The position numbers and the translations under genes are program-made. Shown one piece after another: positions 17,942 through 28,800 of a stretch of DNA of 64,000 nt. This stretch comes from Tistlia consotensis USBA 355 (lineage in GTDB: Bacteria; Pseudomonadota; Alphaproteobacteria; Kiloniellales; DSM-21159), in NCBI RefSeq assembly GCF_900177295.1, contig NZ_FWZX01000007.1, positions 1 to 64,000 on the forward strand, read 5' to 3'. Position 1 is the first letter of the stretch. Each line of letters opens with the position of its first letter. Under the pieces are notes generated by a model. That model was not told the DNA's origin and ran no database searches. It saw nothing but the letters and a program-made list of their open reading frames with translations.

Positions 17942-19132
17942 CTACATCCGCCGCGGCACGTGGCGGGCGAACCAGGCGCCGGCGAAGTAGCTGGCGGCGC
18001 TGGCGACGAACACGAAGGGCAGCGGCAGCATCATCAGGATGAGCGCGAAGACGCCGGGCGGCGCCACCTCCGAGGCGTCGCGATAGGTCACGAAGACCGT
18101 GGTCATGCCGGCCCGCTGCGACGGCCGGACCGAGCGCAGGAACGGCAGGTTGCCGCTGACGTCGAGTGCGACCGAGGCGACGGCCGCGGCGACGACGATC
18201 GGCGCCGCGACGGCCGGCGCGAAGGTCATGGTCACGGCCGCGACCAGAGTCAGGCAGCCGCCCAGCAGGAAGGCGCGGACGATGGTCCAGCGCACGCCCT
18301 TCCGCTCGACGACCCGGCCGATCAGCGGCGCCAGGAACAGCAGGCCGTTGCCGGCCGAGACCAGCAGGCCGCCGACCTCCGCGCCGAGGCCGCCTTCGAC
18401 GGCGAAGACCGGCACGTAGACGAAGAACATCGCCCACCAGGCGCTGCGCGTGAAGGCGATCAGCCAGCCCAGGCGCAGGCGCGGCTGGGCGAAGAAGCGG
18501 CCGACGTTGAGGAAGGGGTTCGGCGCCGGGCTGCGCGCCTTGACGATCGCGCGGTCGTCGCTCGCGCGCAGGAACCAGAAGTAGCTCAGCAGCAGGACCG
18601 CGCAGCAGGCGCTGATGGCGAAGGGCACGACGTGGCCGACCCGGGTCCAGAGAAAGACGCCCAGCGCCGGCCCGACGGTCCAGGCCGCCGCGGCGAAGAA
18701 CAGTCGCAGCGGCTCCAGGCGGTTCAGCTCGCGGCCCTTGATGTAGTCGAGGATGTAGAGGTTGAGGCAGATCGCGAAGCAGGCGGTGCCGAAGGCGCGC
18801 AGCAGCATCGCCAGCGCGGTGCCGCCGAGCCCCTCGCCCATGAACAGCAGCGCCGCCGTCAGGCTGGCCAAGGCACCCAGGCTGTAGGTGAAGCGTCGGC
18901 TGATCGCGCGGACCAGCAGCGGCACCAGGAAGTTCGCCATCAGGCCGAGGCCGCTGACCACGAAGTAGACCAGCGACACGCCCTTCGGGTTGCCGATCAG
19001 CGTCAGCACCTGCAGCGGGATGACACTGGCGATGATCGCGCGGGTCAGGGATTCCAGCGTGAAGAGCAGCGCGAACGAGGTCGCGCCGGGCGCCCCCACG
19101 GCCTGAAGCCAGATCGGATGTCGGACGTTCAT
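17942..19132 (-). CDS. MFS transporter
   Basis: This is a roughly 396-residue membrane protein with about 12 hydrophobic segments and the short basic loop VRAISRRFTYSLGALASL typical of major facilitator proteins. A central loop (LRASDDRAIVKARSPAPNPFL) separates two six-helix halves. The second half has VSAGNGLLFLAPLIGRVVERKGVRW, resembling the MFS loop 8-9 motif. The substrate cannot be told. I chose the ATG at 19132 (MNVRHPIWLQAVGAPGATSF); the GTG at 19171 adds 13 unlikely residues. It is divergent from the tricorn-like protease. Confidence 0.8.
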   Translation of the reverse strand: MNVRHPIWLQAVGAPGATSFALLFTLESLTRAIIASVIPLQVLTLIGNPKGVSLVYFVVSGLGLMANFLVPLLVRAISRRFTYSLGALASLTAALLFMGEGLGGTALAMLLRAFGTACFAICLNLYILDYIKGRELNRLEPLRLFFAAAAWTVGPALGVFLWTRVGHVVPFAISACCAVLLLSYFWFLRASDDRAIVKARSPAPNPFLNVGRFFAQPRLRLGWLIAFTRSAWWAMFFVYVPVFAVEGGLGAEVGGLLVSAGNGLLFLAPLIGRVVERKGVRWTIVRAFLLGGCLTLVAAVTMTFAPAVAAPIVVAAAVASVALDVSGNLPFLRSVRPSQRAGMTTVFVTYRDASEVAPPGVFALILMMLPLPFVFVASAASYFAGAWFARHVPRRM

Positions 19133-19382
19133 CGCCGCGGGACCCAGAGCCAGCCTGGATGACCGGCGCACCGGATTTCTCCTATAGGCGGCTTCCCGAA
19201 TCCCACGTCATGCAAAAGCGGCGGGGCGTGCCCTGCGCGCGACGCTTGGCTGGCCCCGCCGGCCGCGGCTGCGACCGCGGACGCCTTGACCCTCCGGCCG
19301 GGCGAAATCCATAGTTGCGGCGGGTGGAGGCGCCGTCGGCGGCTTTCCCGCCGGAAGGGCGCGCTTCCCGGGGATTGGGTGC

Positions 19383-22300
19383 ATGCAGATCAGACCGCGC
19401 TTGTGGGCGACGGTGGTCGTCCTCGCCACCTGCGTCTGCAGCAGCGCCGCGCTCGGCCAGGTCAGCGGCTACTACCGCTTTCCCGCGGAACGCGGCGACG
19501 TCCTGGTGTTCGCCAGCGAGGGTGATCTCTGGCGTGCCGCCGGCAGCGGCGGCTCGGCTCTGCGCCTGACCAGCCATCCGGAGGAGGAATCCCATCCGGC
19601 GATCTCGCCAGACGGCCGCTGGCTCGCCTTCGACGCCGAGTACGACGGCCCGAGCGAGGTCTACGTCATGCCGCTGGCCGGCGGCGCGCCGACCCGCCTG
19701 ACCTTCGAGGGCGGCGGCACGACCGTGCGCGGCTGGACGCCGGACGGCAAGGTGCTGTTCGAATCCGCCCGGGGCTTCGGGCCGAGGCCGCGCCAGCTCA
19801 AGACCGTCGACCCGGCCGGCCGGCGGGTCGAGACGCTGCCGCTGGCCGGCGCCACCGAGGGAACCTTCGGCGACGACGGCCGGACGCTCTACTTCACCCG
19901 CTTCGGCCTGGGCCACGACAACGCCCAGCTCTATCGCGGCGGCGCCATGGAGCAGCTGTGGCGCTACCGTCTCGGCGACAAGGGCGAGGCGGAACGGCTG
20001 GCGGCCGGCTTCGACGCGCCGATCCGCCACCCGATGTGGTGGCAGGGCCGGGTCTATTTCGTCAGCGACCGCTCCGGCGACGACAATCTCTGGTCTGTCG
20101 ACGCGGACGGCGGCGACCTGCGTCAGCACACCCACTTCACGGGCTGGCAGCTTCGCAACCCGAGCATGGCCGACGGCCGCGTGCTCTACCAGCGCGGCGC
20201 CGACCTGTTCCGCTTCGACCTCCGCCAGGATCGCGAGGAACCCTTGCCGCTGACCCTGGTCAGCGACCGCGACTACGGCCGCCTGCGCTGGCTCGACCGG
20301 CCGCTGGACTATCTCGAGGCGAGCGGCATGGGCGCCCGGGGCGAGTCCGTGGCGCTGACCGCACGCGGCCGTGTCGCCGTCGTCTTCCCCGGGCCGCGCC
20401 GCCGGGTCGAGCTGGCGATCCCGCCCGAGGCGCGCGCCCGCGCCGCCGTCGTCGGGCCCGAAGGCACCTGGGTCTACCTGGTGCTCGACCAGGACCGGAT
20501 CGGCGAGATCTGGCGCTATCCGAGCGACGGCCGCGGCCCGCCGCAGCAGCTGACCCATGGCTCCAGCGCGCACATCTGGAGCGTGCAGCCCGCGCCCGAC
20601 GGCCGGCACCTCGTCTACGACGACCAGCAGGGCCGCCTCTGGTCGCTCGATCTCGAGAAGGGCGAGAGCCGCGTCATCGACCAAAGCTCGAGCGGCGACG
20701 ACCGGCCCTTCCACGACTTCGCCTGGTCGCCGGACGGCCGCTATCTCGCCTACAGCGCGCTCGACGCCCGCTCGATCGACCGGGTCGTCGTCCAGGACCT
20801 CGACAGCGGGCAGCGCGCGACCGCCACCAGCGGCAAGTACCCCTCCTACGCGCCCGCCTTCTCGTCGGACGGCCGCTGGCTCTACTTCATCTCGGAGCGC
20901 CACTTCGACCCGGATCCGCCGAGCCCCTGGGGCGACCGCAACATGGGCCCGGCCTTCGACCGGCGCGGCAAGCTCTACGCCCTGCAGCTCGATCCCGGCG
21001 CGCCCTTCCCCTTCGCCCAGCCGGACGAGCTTTCCGGATCGGCGGCGGCGGCGGCGCCCGACGACGGGGGCAACGCGCAGCAGGAGCAGGCCGAGCCGGC
21101 CGTCGTCTTCGACGGCCTGGCCGGCCGGCTCTGGGAAGTGCCGGTCGGGCCCGGCAACTACGACGCCCTGGCCGCGAACGACAGCTACCTCTACCTGCTC
21201 GAGCGCAACGGCAACGCCGAGACGCTGGAAAGCGTCGCCATCGACCCGCGCAATCCCGCCTTCGGCATCTTCGCCGACGACGTCGAGCAGTTCGCGCTGT
21301 CGGCGGACGGCAGCACCCTGTTCTACCGGACCGGCGGCTCCGACCCGACCCTGGCCCTGGTCCCGGCCAGGGACCAGGCGCCCCGCGACCTGACCGACGA
21401 CCTGCTGCGCGTCGGCGACTGGCGGCTCGGCATCGACCAGCGGGCGGAGTGGCGTCAGATCCTGCTCGACGCCTGGCGCCTGCACCGCGACTTCGCCTTC
21501 GATCCGAAGCTGCGCGGGCTGGACTGGGACGCCGTGCTGGCGAAGTACCTGCCGCTGGCCGGCCGGGTCGGCTACCGCAGCGAGCTCGACGACCTGCTGG
21601 CGCAGATGGTCGCCGAGCTTGGCATCCTGCACAGCGACATCGTGCCCGGCGACCTGCCGTACGACTACGAGGGCGCCGACAACGCCTTCCTCGGCGCCGA
21701 GCTGACGCCGGTCGCCTCGGGCCTGCGGATCGATCGGATCGACGACGGCGAGCGCGACCTGCCGAGCCGCCTCGGGCCGCTCCGCCAGCCGGGCGTCGAC
21801 GTCCGCGAAGGCGACGTGCTGGCCGCCGTCGACGGCCGGCCGGTCCACGACGAGGCCGATCTCTCGCGACTGCTCGACGACAAGGCCGGCCAGCAGGTGC
21901 GGCTCGACCTGCTGCGCGACGGGGCGCGGATCGGCGCCGTCGTCGTGCCGGTCGAGGGCTGGACCGCCGCGCGGCTGCGCTACCGGGACTGGGTGCAGAA
22001 GAACCGCGAGAAGGTCGCAGCCGCCTCGGGCGGCCGCATCGGCTACCTGCACCTGAGGGCGATGGGCCGCGACGACCTGGCGAGCTTCGTGCGCGACTTC
22101 TACGAGCTCTACGACAAGGACGGCCTGATCATCGACGTCCGCGGCAACCGCGGCGGCAGCATCGACAGCTGGATCCTGGCCACCCTGCTGCGCCGCGTCT
22201 GGGCCTTCTGGGAGACCCGGCTGGACGGCCCGCCGACCGGCAACATGCCGCAGACCTTCCGCGGCCACCTCGCCGTGCTGATCGACCAGGACACCTATTC

Positions 22301-22811
22301 GGACGGCGAGACCTTCGCCGCGGGAATCAGGACCCTGGGCCTCGGCACCCTGATCGGCGAACGCACCGCCGGCGCCGGCATCTGGCTCAGCGACCGCAAC
22401 CGCCTTTCCGACCAGGGCATGGCCCGGGCCGCGGAGTACGCGCAGTACGCCCTGGACGGCAGCTGGCTGATCGAGGGCCATGGCGTCGTGCCGGACGTCG
22501 CGGTCGCCAACCCGCCGCACGCCAGCTTCCTCGGAGCGGACGCCCAGCTGGAAGCCGCGATCCGCACCCTCGAGGGCGAGATCCAGAGCGCACCGCTGAC
22601 CGCGCTGCAGGGCAGGCCGCTGCCGGCGATCGGCGCCCCGAGCGCGGGGCCGGGACGGCGCGCCGGCCGTCAGTCCTCGCCGGCCGGGGCGGCGGCCAGG
22701 CTGCCCGCCGCGCCGCCGGACTGCCGGCCGGCCGCGGGCGTCGATGCCGGCCAGCCCGCCTGCCCCGACAGGAACCCGGCGACCGCGGCCGGTACCTCCG
22801 GGAAGTCGTAG
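19383..22811 (+). CDS. Secreted tricorn-like S41 peptidase
   Basis: This 1142-residue exported protease starts with a signal peptide ending ALGQ. Residues 30-640 form beta-propeller-like repeats (HPEEESHPAISPDGRWLAFDAEYDG and similar PDGRWL/PDGRYL motifs). A C1 region holds the candidate catalytic His in AELGILHSDI near 750, and a PDZ domain spans about 770-865. The S41 core follows, with DVRGNRGGSIDSW and the candidate nucleophile Ser in DTYSDGETFAAG near 973. The family degrades peptides; archaeal tricorn works on proteasome products. Homology appears to end near residue 1080, yet the frame continues about 60 residues antisense to the convergent hydrolase gene, overlapping it by 142 bases. 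Confidence 0.87.
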   Translation: MQIRPRLWATVVVLATCVCSSAALGQVSGYYRFPAERGDVLVFASEGDLWRAAGSGGSALRLTSHPEEESHPAISPDGRWLAFDAEYDGPSEVYVMPLAGGAPTRLTFEGGGTTVRGWTPDGKVLFESARGFGPRPRQLKTVDPAGRRVETLPLAGATEGTFGDDGRTLYFTRFGLGHDNAQLYRGGAMEQLWRYRLGDKGEAERLAAGFDAPIRHPMWWQGRVYFVSDRSGDDNLWSVDADGGDLRQHTHFTGWQLRNPSMADGRVLYQRGADLFRFDLRQDREEPLPLTLVSDRDYGRLRWLDRPLDYLEASGMGARGESVALTARGRVAVVFPGPRRRVELAIPPEARARAAVVGPEGTWVYLVLDQDRIGEIWRYPSDGRGPPQQLTHGSSAHIWSVQPAPDGRHLVYDDQQGRLWSLDLEKGESRVIDQSSSGDDRPFHDFAWSPDGRYLAYSALDARSIDRVVVQDLDSGQRATATSGKYPSYAPAFSSDGRWLYFISERHFDPDPPSPWGDRNMGPAFDRRGKLYALQLDPGAPFPFAQPDELSGSAAAAAPDDGGNAQQEQAEPAVVFDGLAGRLWEVPVGPGNYDALAANDSYLYLLERNGNAETLESVAIDPRNPAFGIFADDVEQFALSADGSTLFYRTGGSDPTLALVPARDQAPRDLTDDLLRVGDWRLGIDQRAEWRQILLDAWRLHRDFAFDPKLRGLDWDAVLAKYLPLAGRVGYRSELDDLLAQMVAELGILHSDIVPGDLPYDYEGADNAFLGAELTPVASGLRIDRIDDGERDLPSRLGPLRQPGVDVREGDVLAAVDGRPVHDEADLSRLLDDKAGQQVRLDLLRDGARIGAVVVPVEGWTAARLRYRDWVQKNREKVAAASGGRIGYLHLRAMGRDDLASFVRDFYELYDKDGLIIDVRGNRGGSIDSWILATLLRRVWAFWETRLDGPPTGNMPQTFRGHLAVLIDQDTYSDGETFAAGIRTLGLGTLIGERTAGAGIWLSDRNRLSDQGMARAAEYAQYALDGSWLIEGHGVVPDVAVANPPHASFLGADAQLEAAIRTLEGEIQSAPLTALQGRPLPAIGAPSAGPGRRAGRQSSPAGAAARLPAAPPDCRPAAGVDAGQPACPDRNPATAAGTSGKS

Positions 22812-23578
22812 AGGTCGCTGTGGTGGCCCTGGTCGAGCGTGACCAGCCGCTTCGGCGGGCGGGCCGCGGCCAGCAGGCGCTCGGCCATGGCGTAGGGCAC
22901 GACCCGGTCGCGCCGGCCGTGCAGGATCAGCAGCGGCGCGCCCTGCCGGCCGATCCGTGACAGGCTGTCGAAGCGGTCGCGCACCAGCCAGAGCGCCGGG
23001 ACGTACCAGTGGCGGCGCTGCGCGACGGCGGCGATCGAGGTGAAGGGCGCCTCCAGCACGACGCCGGCGACCGCCCGGCCGCCGGCGGCGCGCTCGGCGG
23101 CGAGCCGGGTGACGACGCCGCTGCCCAGGGACTCGCCGTAGAGCACGATCCGCCCGGCCTCGATGCCCCGGCCCTCGAGCCAGTCGAGCGCGCTGGCGGC
23201 ATCGGCCGCCAGCCCCGTCTCGCTGGGGCTGCCGGGGTTGCCGGCGAAGCCGCGGTACTCGACCAGCAGCAGGCCCTGCCCCTTCGGCAGCGCGCCGCAC
23301 AGCTTCGCCGCCCGCTCGCCGCCGTTGCCGACGTTGCCGTGGCAGGCGACCAGCACCCGGCCGCCCTCGGCCGGCGGCAGCCAGAGATGCGCCAGCCGCA
23401 GTCGGTCGGCGGTCGTCGTCTCGATCAGCCGGAAGGCGCCCAGCCCGGCGAGGCGCGCCGGATCGAGCCGCCCGGCAGTCGGCCGGAAGATCAGCCGGCG
23501 CTGCAGCAGGAACAGCAGCAGGCACAGGCCGAGATAGCCGCCTGCCGCCGCCGCGAACAGCCAGAACAGCGGCGACAT
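22670..23578 (-). CDS. Membrane-anchored alpha/beta hydrolase (ABHD13/Bem46-like)
   Basis: This 302-residue protein has one N-terminal membrane segment (FWLFAAAAGGYLGLCLLLFLL) followed by an alpha/beta hydrolase fold. VACHGNVGNG is the oxyanion region, VLYGESLGSGVVTRLA holds the nucleophile Ser near 168, LILHGRRDRVVPY holds the acid, and QGHHSDLYDF the His. This resembles the Bem46/ABHD13 group of unknown substrate. The Ala/Gly-rich C-terminus after FLSGQAGW overlaps the end of the protease gene on the other strand. It starts 14 bases before the end of the TolC-family gene and probably shares its transcript. Confidence 0.84.
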   Translation of the reverse strand: MSPLFWLFAAAAGGYLGLCLLLFLLQRRLIFRPTAGRLDPARLAGLGAFRLIETTTADRLRLAHLWLPPAEGGRVLVACHGNVGNGGERAAKLCGALPKGQGLLLVEYRGFAGNPGSPSETGLAADAASALDWLEGRGIEAGRIVLYGESLGSGVVTRLAAERAAGGRAVAGVVLEAPFTSIAAVAQRRHWYVPALWLVRDRFDSLSRIGRQGAPLLILHGRRDRVVPYAMAERLLAAARPPKRLVTLDQGHHSDLYDFPEVPAAVAGFLSGQAGWPASTPAAGRQSGGAAGSLAAAPAGED

Positions 23579-23592
23579 CGCCTAGGCCGCGC

Positions 23593-25686
23593 TCAGGACG
23601 CCGGCTTCAGGCTGGAGAAGAAGCGCTGCATCAGGCTGCCGGAGCTGGTCGGCTGCGGCACCACCTTCTGCTGCTGATCCGCGGGCGTGTCCTGCGCGGC
23701 GACCGGCTGCGGCTCGGCGATCTCGGCGGGGCTCGGGGCCGTGATCGCGCTCGGCTGCGGCCCCGGCGCGATCGGCGCGATCGCCTGCGACGGCGCGCTC
23801 GGTGGCTGCATCATGGTCGTCGCCTGCCGGGCGCTGCCGGCCGGCGCCAGGCCGAGCTTCGGCATGCTCGGCGCCGCCGGCGTGGCCGGATGGGTGATCT
23901 CCGGCTTGTTCAGCGCCGGCTTGGTGACCGACGGCTTGACCAGCGGCTGGGCGGCCGGCGCGGAAGCGGACGTCGTCGAGCTCGACGACGCCGTCCCCTC
24001 GCCCGCCTGCCGCGGCAGGTCGGCGGCCGCAGCCTGCACCTCGACGCGCTCGCCCGGACGGCGCGGCATCTCGACGGCCTCGGCGACCGGCACGGGGCCG
24101 ACCACCGGCTCGGCCGCGGCCTCCGGCATCGCCGCCTGGCCGTCGCCCGCCCCGGGCGGCAGCTCGGCAGCCATCACGAAGTCGCCCTTCTCCCAGCGAT
24201 GCTCGGTATCGCGGATCGCAGCGGCCAGTGTGTCGAGCGAGCCGTCGGCGATCTGGTCCGGCAGCGGATCGGCGCCGATCGACAACAGGATCTGGCCGGA
24301 AGCGCTCTGCAGCCGGGCGTAGGCGAGGTCCCGGCGCAGCTGCGAGAGCAGCAGGTTGAGCTCGCTCTGGATGATCGGCAACTGGCCGAAGCGGTCGGCG
24401 CGGCCCCCGGCCTTGAACTGATCGAGAATGCGGCCGTCGATCTTCACCAGATCGGCGGCGTTGGAGAAGTCGTCGCGCGCCTCGTGGAAGGAGATCCAGG
24501 AGACGTGGGCCTGGGTCACCACCGCCGCCGCGGTCGCCCGCCGCTTCGCCTTGACCAGGTCCTCCTGGGTCTCGGCGAGCTCGATGCGCGCCGGCCCGTT
24601 GATCAGGTTGAGCAGGTTCCAGGAGATCCGCGCGCCGTACTCGTACCAGGACTGGTTCACCAGGAAGGAATTGCTGTCGTAGTTCAGGCTGGTGTTGAAC
24701 TCGATGCCGGGCAGCAGGCGAAGCATCGCCTTGCGCGTCTCGTCCCGGCTGATCCGGCTCTGGTAGATGTCCTCGTGCAGCTCCGGCCGGTAGGTCAGGG
24801 CCAGCATCTCGAGCTGGTCCGGACTCAGCTCGATCTTGGGCACCGGGAAGTCGCTGTCGTCCGGCATCACGACCTGGAAGTCCTGGTCCGGCGGCAGGTT
24901 CATCAGGGTCGCGAGCTGGGCCTTGGCGAGCAGCAGCTCGCGGCGCAGGTCGTTGAGCTGGCGCTGGGTGTCGAGCAGGGTGCGCTGGTAGGTCAGGGCC
25001 TCGAGCGGCGAGCGCAGGCGCAGCTGCTCGATGCGCCGCGAGTCGGCGCGGGCGGCGGCGACCTTCCTGAGCAGCGGGTCGACCTGATCGAGCAGCCGCT
25101 GGCCGGCGACCGCCCGCCAATAGGCCGAACGCACGTCCTGGACGATCTGCTGGATGATTCGACGGCGCTGCTCGTAGGCGACCAGCGCCCGGTCGGCCTG
25201 CTGGTTGGCGGCGAAGTAGCCGATGCCGAAGTCGAGCACGTTCCAGACGACGTTGAGGTCGGCCGTGTAGCTGTTCTGGTCCTGGGAGGTCGAGGGCTCC
25301 AGGGACTCCTGCCCGGTGATCACCGAGCGGCTGGACGAGGCGTTGACGTTGTTGCGGTGGCTCGCAGCGCCGCCGGCGTTGATCTGCGGCAGCAGGTCGA
25401 AGCGCGCGACGTCGAGCTGGCGCTGGGAGAAGGCCTCTTCCATGACCTTGACGCGCTGGTCGAGGTTGTAGCGCACCGCCCGGGCCATGGCCTCGTAGAG
25501 CCCGACCGGCCCCTTGATCGGCTCCTGCTTGCTGTAGAGGGTCTTGTACTGCTCGACCGCCTTCTGCTGCAGCTCCTTGGTCGTATAGGGGTCCGGCTGG
25601 ATGGCACAGGAGGCCAGCACGAGCGGCACCACGGCCGCAGCGGCGAGCCTGCCGCCGACGCGCGACCAAGTGGAAAGACTGGACAA
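23593..25686 (-). CDS. TolC-family outer-membrane efflux lipoprotein with disordered tail
   Basis: This 697-residue protein has a lipoprotein signal (VPLVLASC, Cys 27). Residues 60-505 are TolC-like, with two long helical/coiled-coil halves (LYEAMARAVRYNLD..., LEMLALTYRPELHEDIYQSR...) and beta segments such as FNTSLNYDSNSFLVNQSW. It would form the outer-membrane duct of a type I or efflux system. Residues 510-697 are a Pro/Ala/Ser/Gln-rich low-complexity extension, unusual for TolC proteins, which normally end soon after the last helix. It lies downstream of the giant adhesin in the same direction, so it may export it; no ABC ATPase or adaptor gene is present nearby. Confidence 0.86.
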   Translation of the reverse strand: MSSLSTWSRVGGRLAAAAVVPLVLASCAIQPDPYTTKELQQKAVEQYKTLYSKQEPIKGPVGLYEAMARAVRYNLDQRVKVMEEAFSQRQLDVARFDLLPQINAGGAASHRNNVNASSSRSVITGQESLEPSTSQDQNSYTADLNVVWNVLDFGIGYFAANQQADRALVAYEQRRRIIQQIVQDVRSAYWRAVAGQRLLDQVDPLLRKVAAARADSRRIEQLRLRSPLEALTYQRTLLDTQRQLNDLRRELLLAKAQLATLMNLPPDQDFQVVMPDDSDFPVPKIELSPDQLEMLALTYRPELHEDIYQSRISRDETRKAMLRLLPGIEFNTSLNYDSNSFLVNQSWYEYGARISWNLLNLINGPARIELAETQEDLVKAKRRATAAAVVTQAHVSWISFHEARDDFSNAADLVKIDGRILDQFKAGGRADRFGQLPIIQSELNLLLSQLRRDLAYARLQSASGQILLSIGADPLPDQIADGSLDTLAAAIRDTEHRWEKGDFVMAAELPPGAGDGQAAMPEAAAEPVVGPVPVAEAVEMPRRPGERVEVQAAAADLPRQAGEGTASSSSTTSASAPAAQPLVKPSVTKPALNKPEITHPATPAAPSMPKLGLAPAGSARQATTMMQPPSAPSQAIAPIAPGPQPSAITAPSPAEIAEPQPVAAQDTPADQQQKVVPQPTSSGSLMQRFFSSLKPAS

Positions 25687-25847
25687 CCCGGATCCCCCTC
25701 CCTCGGAGCCTCGCCGCCGCTCGGCAGGGACGGCATTAAGCTGTTGATAGATTACGAGATTCCCCTTCGCCGCTCAAGCCGCTGGGCCCGGACGGACAGC
25801 AACCGGTGGTTTCTCAACGTTTCCCCTTGATATACTTGGGAATTCCG

Positions 25848-28800
25848 TCAAGCCGGACCGCCTGGCCCGGACTGTATCCCCTGCGCCGCCAGCGCGGCGG
25901 CCAGTCGCGCGACCTCGGCGTCGGCCCGGCCGGCTGCGCGGGCCAGTTCGACGCCCAGTCCCGGTGCGCCGAGACCGACGCCGTGCCGGGCCGCGACGGC
26001 TCCGCCGAGCGCCGCGGCGAGCGGATCCCCTGCGAGGTCGCCCAACGGCTCCGCCGGATGCTCCGCGGCGGCCGGCTCCGCCCGGGAGGCCGGCAGCGCG
26101 GCGGCCTGCCGCTGCTGCGCCGCGCCGTGGCCGACGTCGGGTGGCGCGGCATGGAGTGCCGCCTGGGCGCCCGGCAGATCGCCGACACCCGGCGGCAGGC
26201 CGCCACCTTCCTGGCCGCCCTCGCCGAAGGTCCCGCTCAGGCCGCCGAACAGGGTGCCGAGATCGATCGGGATCCAGCTCCGGCCGGTGAAGACCAGGAC
26301 CTGCAGGCCCGAGGCCACGAAGTCGCTGAGGATCGGGCTCAGGGTCGACGCCTGCACGATCTGCACGAAGGCCTGGTCGCCCGGCGTCAGGCTGCCGCCC
26401 TCCACGGAGCTGTTGAAGGCCCGGGCGATCGGCGTGTTGCCCTGGCCGATCTGGCTGAGCGCCTGATTGACGGTCACTGGCGGCGCCGCCGGCTGGACGA
26501 AGGCGAGCTGGACGTTGCCGAATGCGGTGTTGGCGACGAGCACCGTCGCCGGCCCCTGCGTTCCCCTCTCGAAGGTGACCGGCGGCGGGCTCAGCAGCGT
26601 GCTATTGCCGCCCTGCTCGGTCTGCTGGCCGGTCGTCTGCTGGCTGGGATGGGTGATCGTGACCGAGAAGGTCACGGTGCCGCTCGCCTTGACGCCATCC
26701 GAGCTGTAGACGCTGAAGGGGTCGCCGCTGGCCGTCGAGCCGGCATTGGCCTGGTAGCTGACCCGGCCGGCCAACAGATCGGCCGAGGTGAAGCTGCCGC
26801 CCGCGCCGAGCACCCGGCCGCCCAGCACCAGGCTGCCCTGCCCGGGTGCCGAGGCGAGGTAGTAGGTGAAGCTGGTCACGCCCTCGGGGTCGGTCGAGCC
26901 GATGTTGCTGAGGCTCAGCACCACGCTGTCGCCGGCCGCGACGCTCGGTCCGCTGTTGGTCGTGATCTCCGGCGGCCGGTTCGCGGCCACGGTGACCGTC
27001 ACGCTGTCCGTGTCGGTCGCGGTGCCGTCGCTGGTCGACACCTGCAGGGTCAGATTGCCCGTGACGCCGGCGTTCGGCGTGATCGTCAGGTGGTTCAGGT
27101 GATCGTTGATCTGGTCCGCGGTGCCGGTCAGCACCAGGCTGCCGGTGCCGTTGCCGCTGACCGATCCGCCGCTGCCGTCGGCCGACAGCTTGGCGCCGCT
27201 GATCGTCAGGGTCGTGGTCAGCGTATTGCCGTCGGCGTCCGCGACACTGATCCCGCTGATCGTTCCGGCGATGCCCTCGACCGCCGACTTGCTGCCGCCG
27301 ACCGTGTTGACCGGCGCCCGGTTCGTGGTCATCGAGAAGTCGGCCGCGGTCGAGGTCGCGCCGTCCGTATCGGTGAGCGTCGCACTGAACTCGTGCGTGC
27401 CGGTGTTGCCCGGCGTGTAGGCGAGGTTGCGCAGCAGCGTCTGGACCCGAGCCAGCGTCGCGTCGACGTTGAAAGTGATGACCAGATTGTGCGCGCCCTG
27501 GCCGTCCTTCGTCGCATCGACCGTGCCGATCGCCGTGCCGCCGACCGAGATGGTGTCGCCGGCCGAGATCGCCGTGCCGCCGTTCGAGGTGACGTTGGTG
27601 CCGTCGACCGAGAAGTCGCCGGTGCGCGCCCCATCGGTCCGGTTGACCGTCAGGTTGCCGAGATTGAAATCGGTGCTGTCGTGGTCGGTGACCGTGGCGT
27701 TGCTGCCGAGGTCGACCAGCTTGGTGGTGCCGACGGCGCCGTTGACCGTGTCGCCGTTGAGGCCGCCGATGTCCGGCCGGTCGAAGACCGTAACCGCGAC
27801 CGTGTCCGTGTCGCTGTTGGTGCCGTCGCTGGTCACAATGGTGATGGTCTGGTCGGTCCCGCTGTCCGTCGGCGCGGTGTAGCTCAAGCCCGCCAGGGCC
27901 GTGTTGACCTGGGCGATGGTGCCGTTGACCGTCACCGAGCCGCTGCCGTTGCCGGTGATCGTGGCGCCGCCGCCGGTCGCGACCGAGAGCGTGCCGCCGC
28001 CGACCGACAGGGTCGTGGTCACGCTGGCGCTGTCCGTGTCGGCGACGGAGAAGCCGGAGATCGCCTTGGCCGTACCGTCGTACACGTACGGGGTGGAGCC
28101 CGGCACCGTGTTGACCGGCGCCGCCTCGACGTTGACCGTGAAGCTCGCCGCCGTCGAGGTCGCGCCCGAGGACGCGTCCTTGATGGTCAGGTCGAAGGTG
28201 TTGCTGCCGCCGGTCGTCGACTTGAACTGCAGGGCCCGGATCAGCTGCTGCACGGCCGCCGGCGTCGCGTTGGAGCCGAAGCTGAGGATCAGGTTGTTCG
28301 TGCCCTGGCCGTCGCTGCTGGCACTGACCGAGGCGATCGCGGTGCCGTCGACGAAGACGATCTCCGAGGCGGAGATCGTGCCGTTGGCGTCAAGGGTCGA
28401 GGTGCCGGCGGCGACGCCCGTCGAGCCGCTGCCGGTCAGCGAGAAGTTGCCGGTCCCGCTGTTGCGGGTGATCGTCATGTTGCCGGTGTTGAAGTTGCTG
28501 CTGTCGGCGTCGGTCACCGTGGCGTTGCCGCCCTGGTCGATCGAGACCGCCGTGCCGTTCGGCGTCGAGACGCTGTCGCCGTTCAGGTTGGCGACGACCG
28601 GCGGGTTGGGCTGGACGTTGATGGTGAAGCTGGCCGTGCTGGTCGAGGCGCCGCCGTTCGCCGTGCCGTCGCCGTCGTTGAGTGACAGGGTGAAGGTGCG
28701 GGCGCCCAGGCTGCTCGGCGCGCTGTAGGTCAGGGCGCGCAGCAGCGTCTGGATGTTCGCCGGCGTCGCGTTGACGGTGTCGAGATCGATCACCAGCGTG

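Noticed and set aside
19182-23525. A minus-strand frame of about 1,450 codons
   Set aside because: It is antisense to the tricorn-like protease and out of frame with the hydrolase; the translation has no domains and only low-complexity composition.
25848-26480. RTX nonapeptide repeats at the adhesin C-terminus
   Set aside because: Looked for GGxGxDxLx motifs; the region is Ala/Gly/Pro-rich without Asp-containing nonapeptides.
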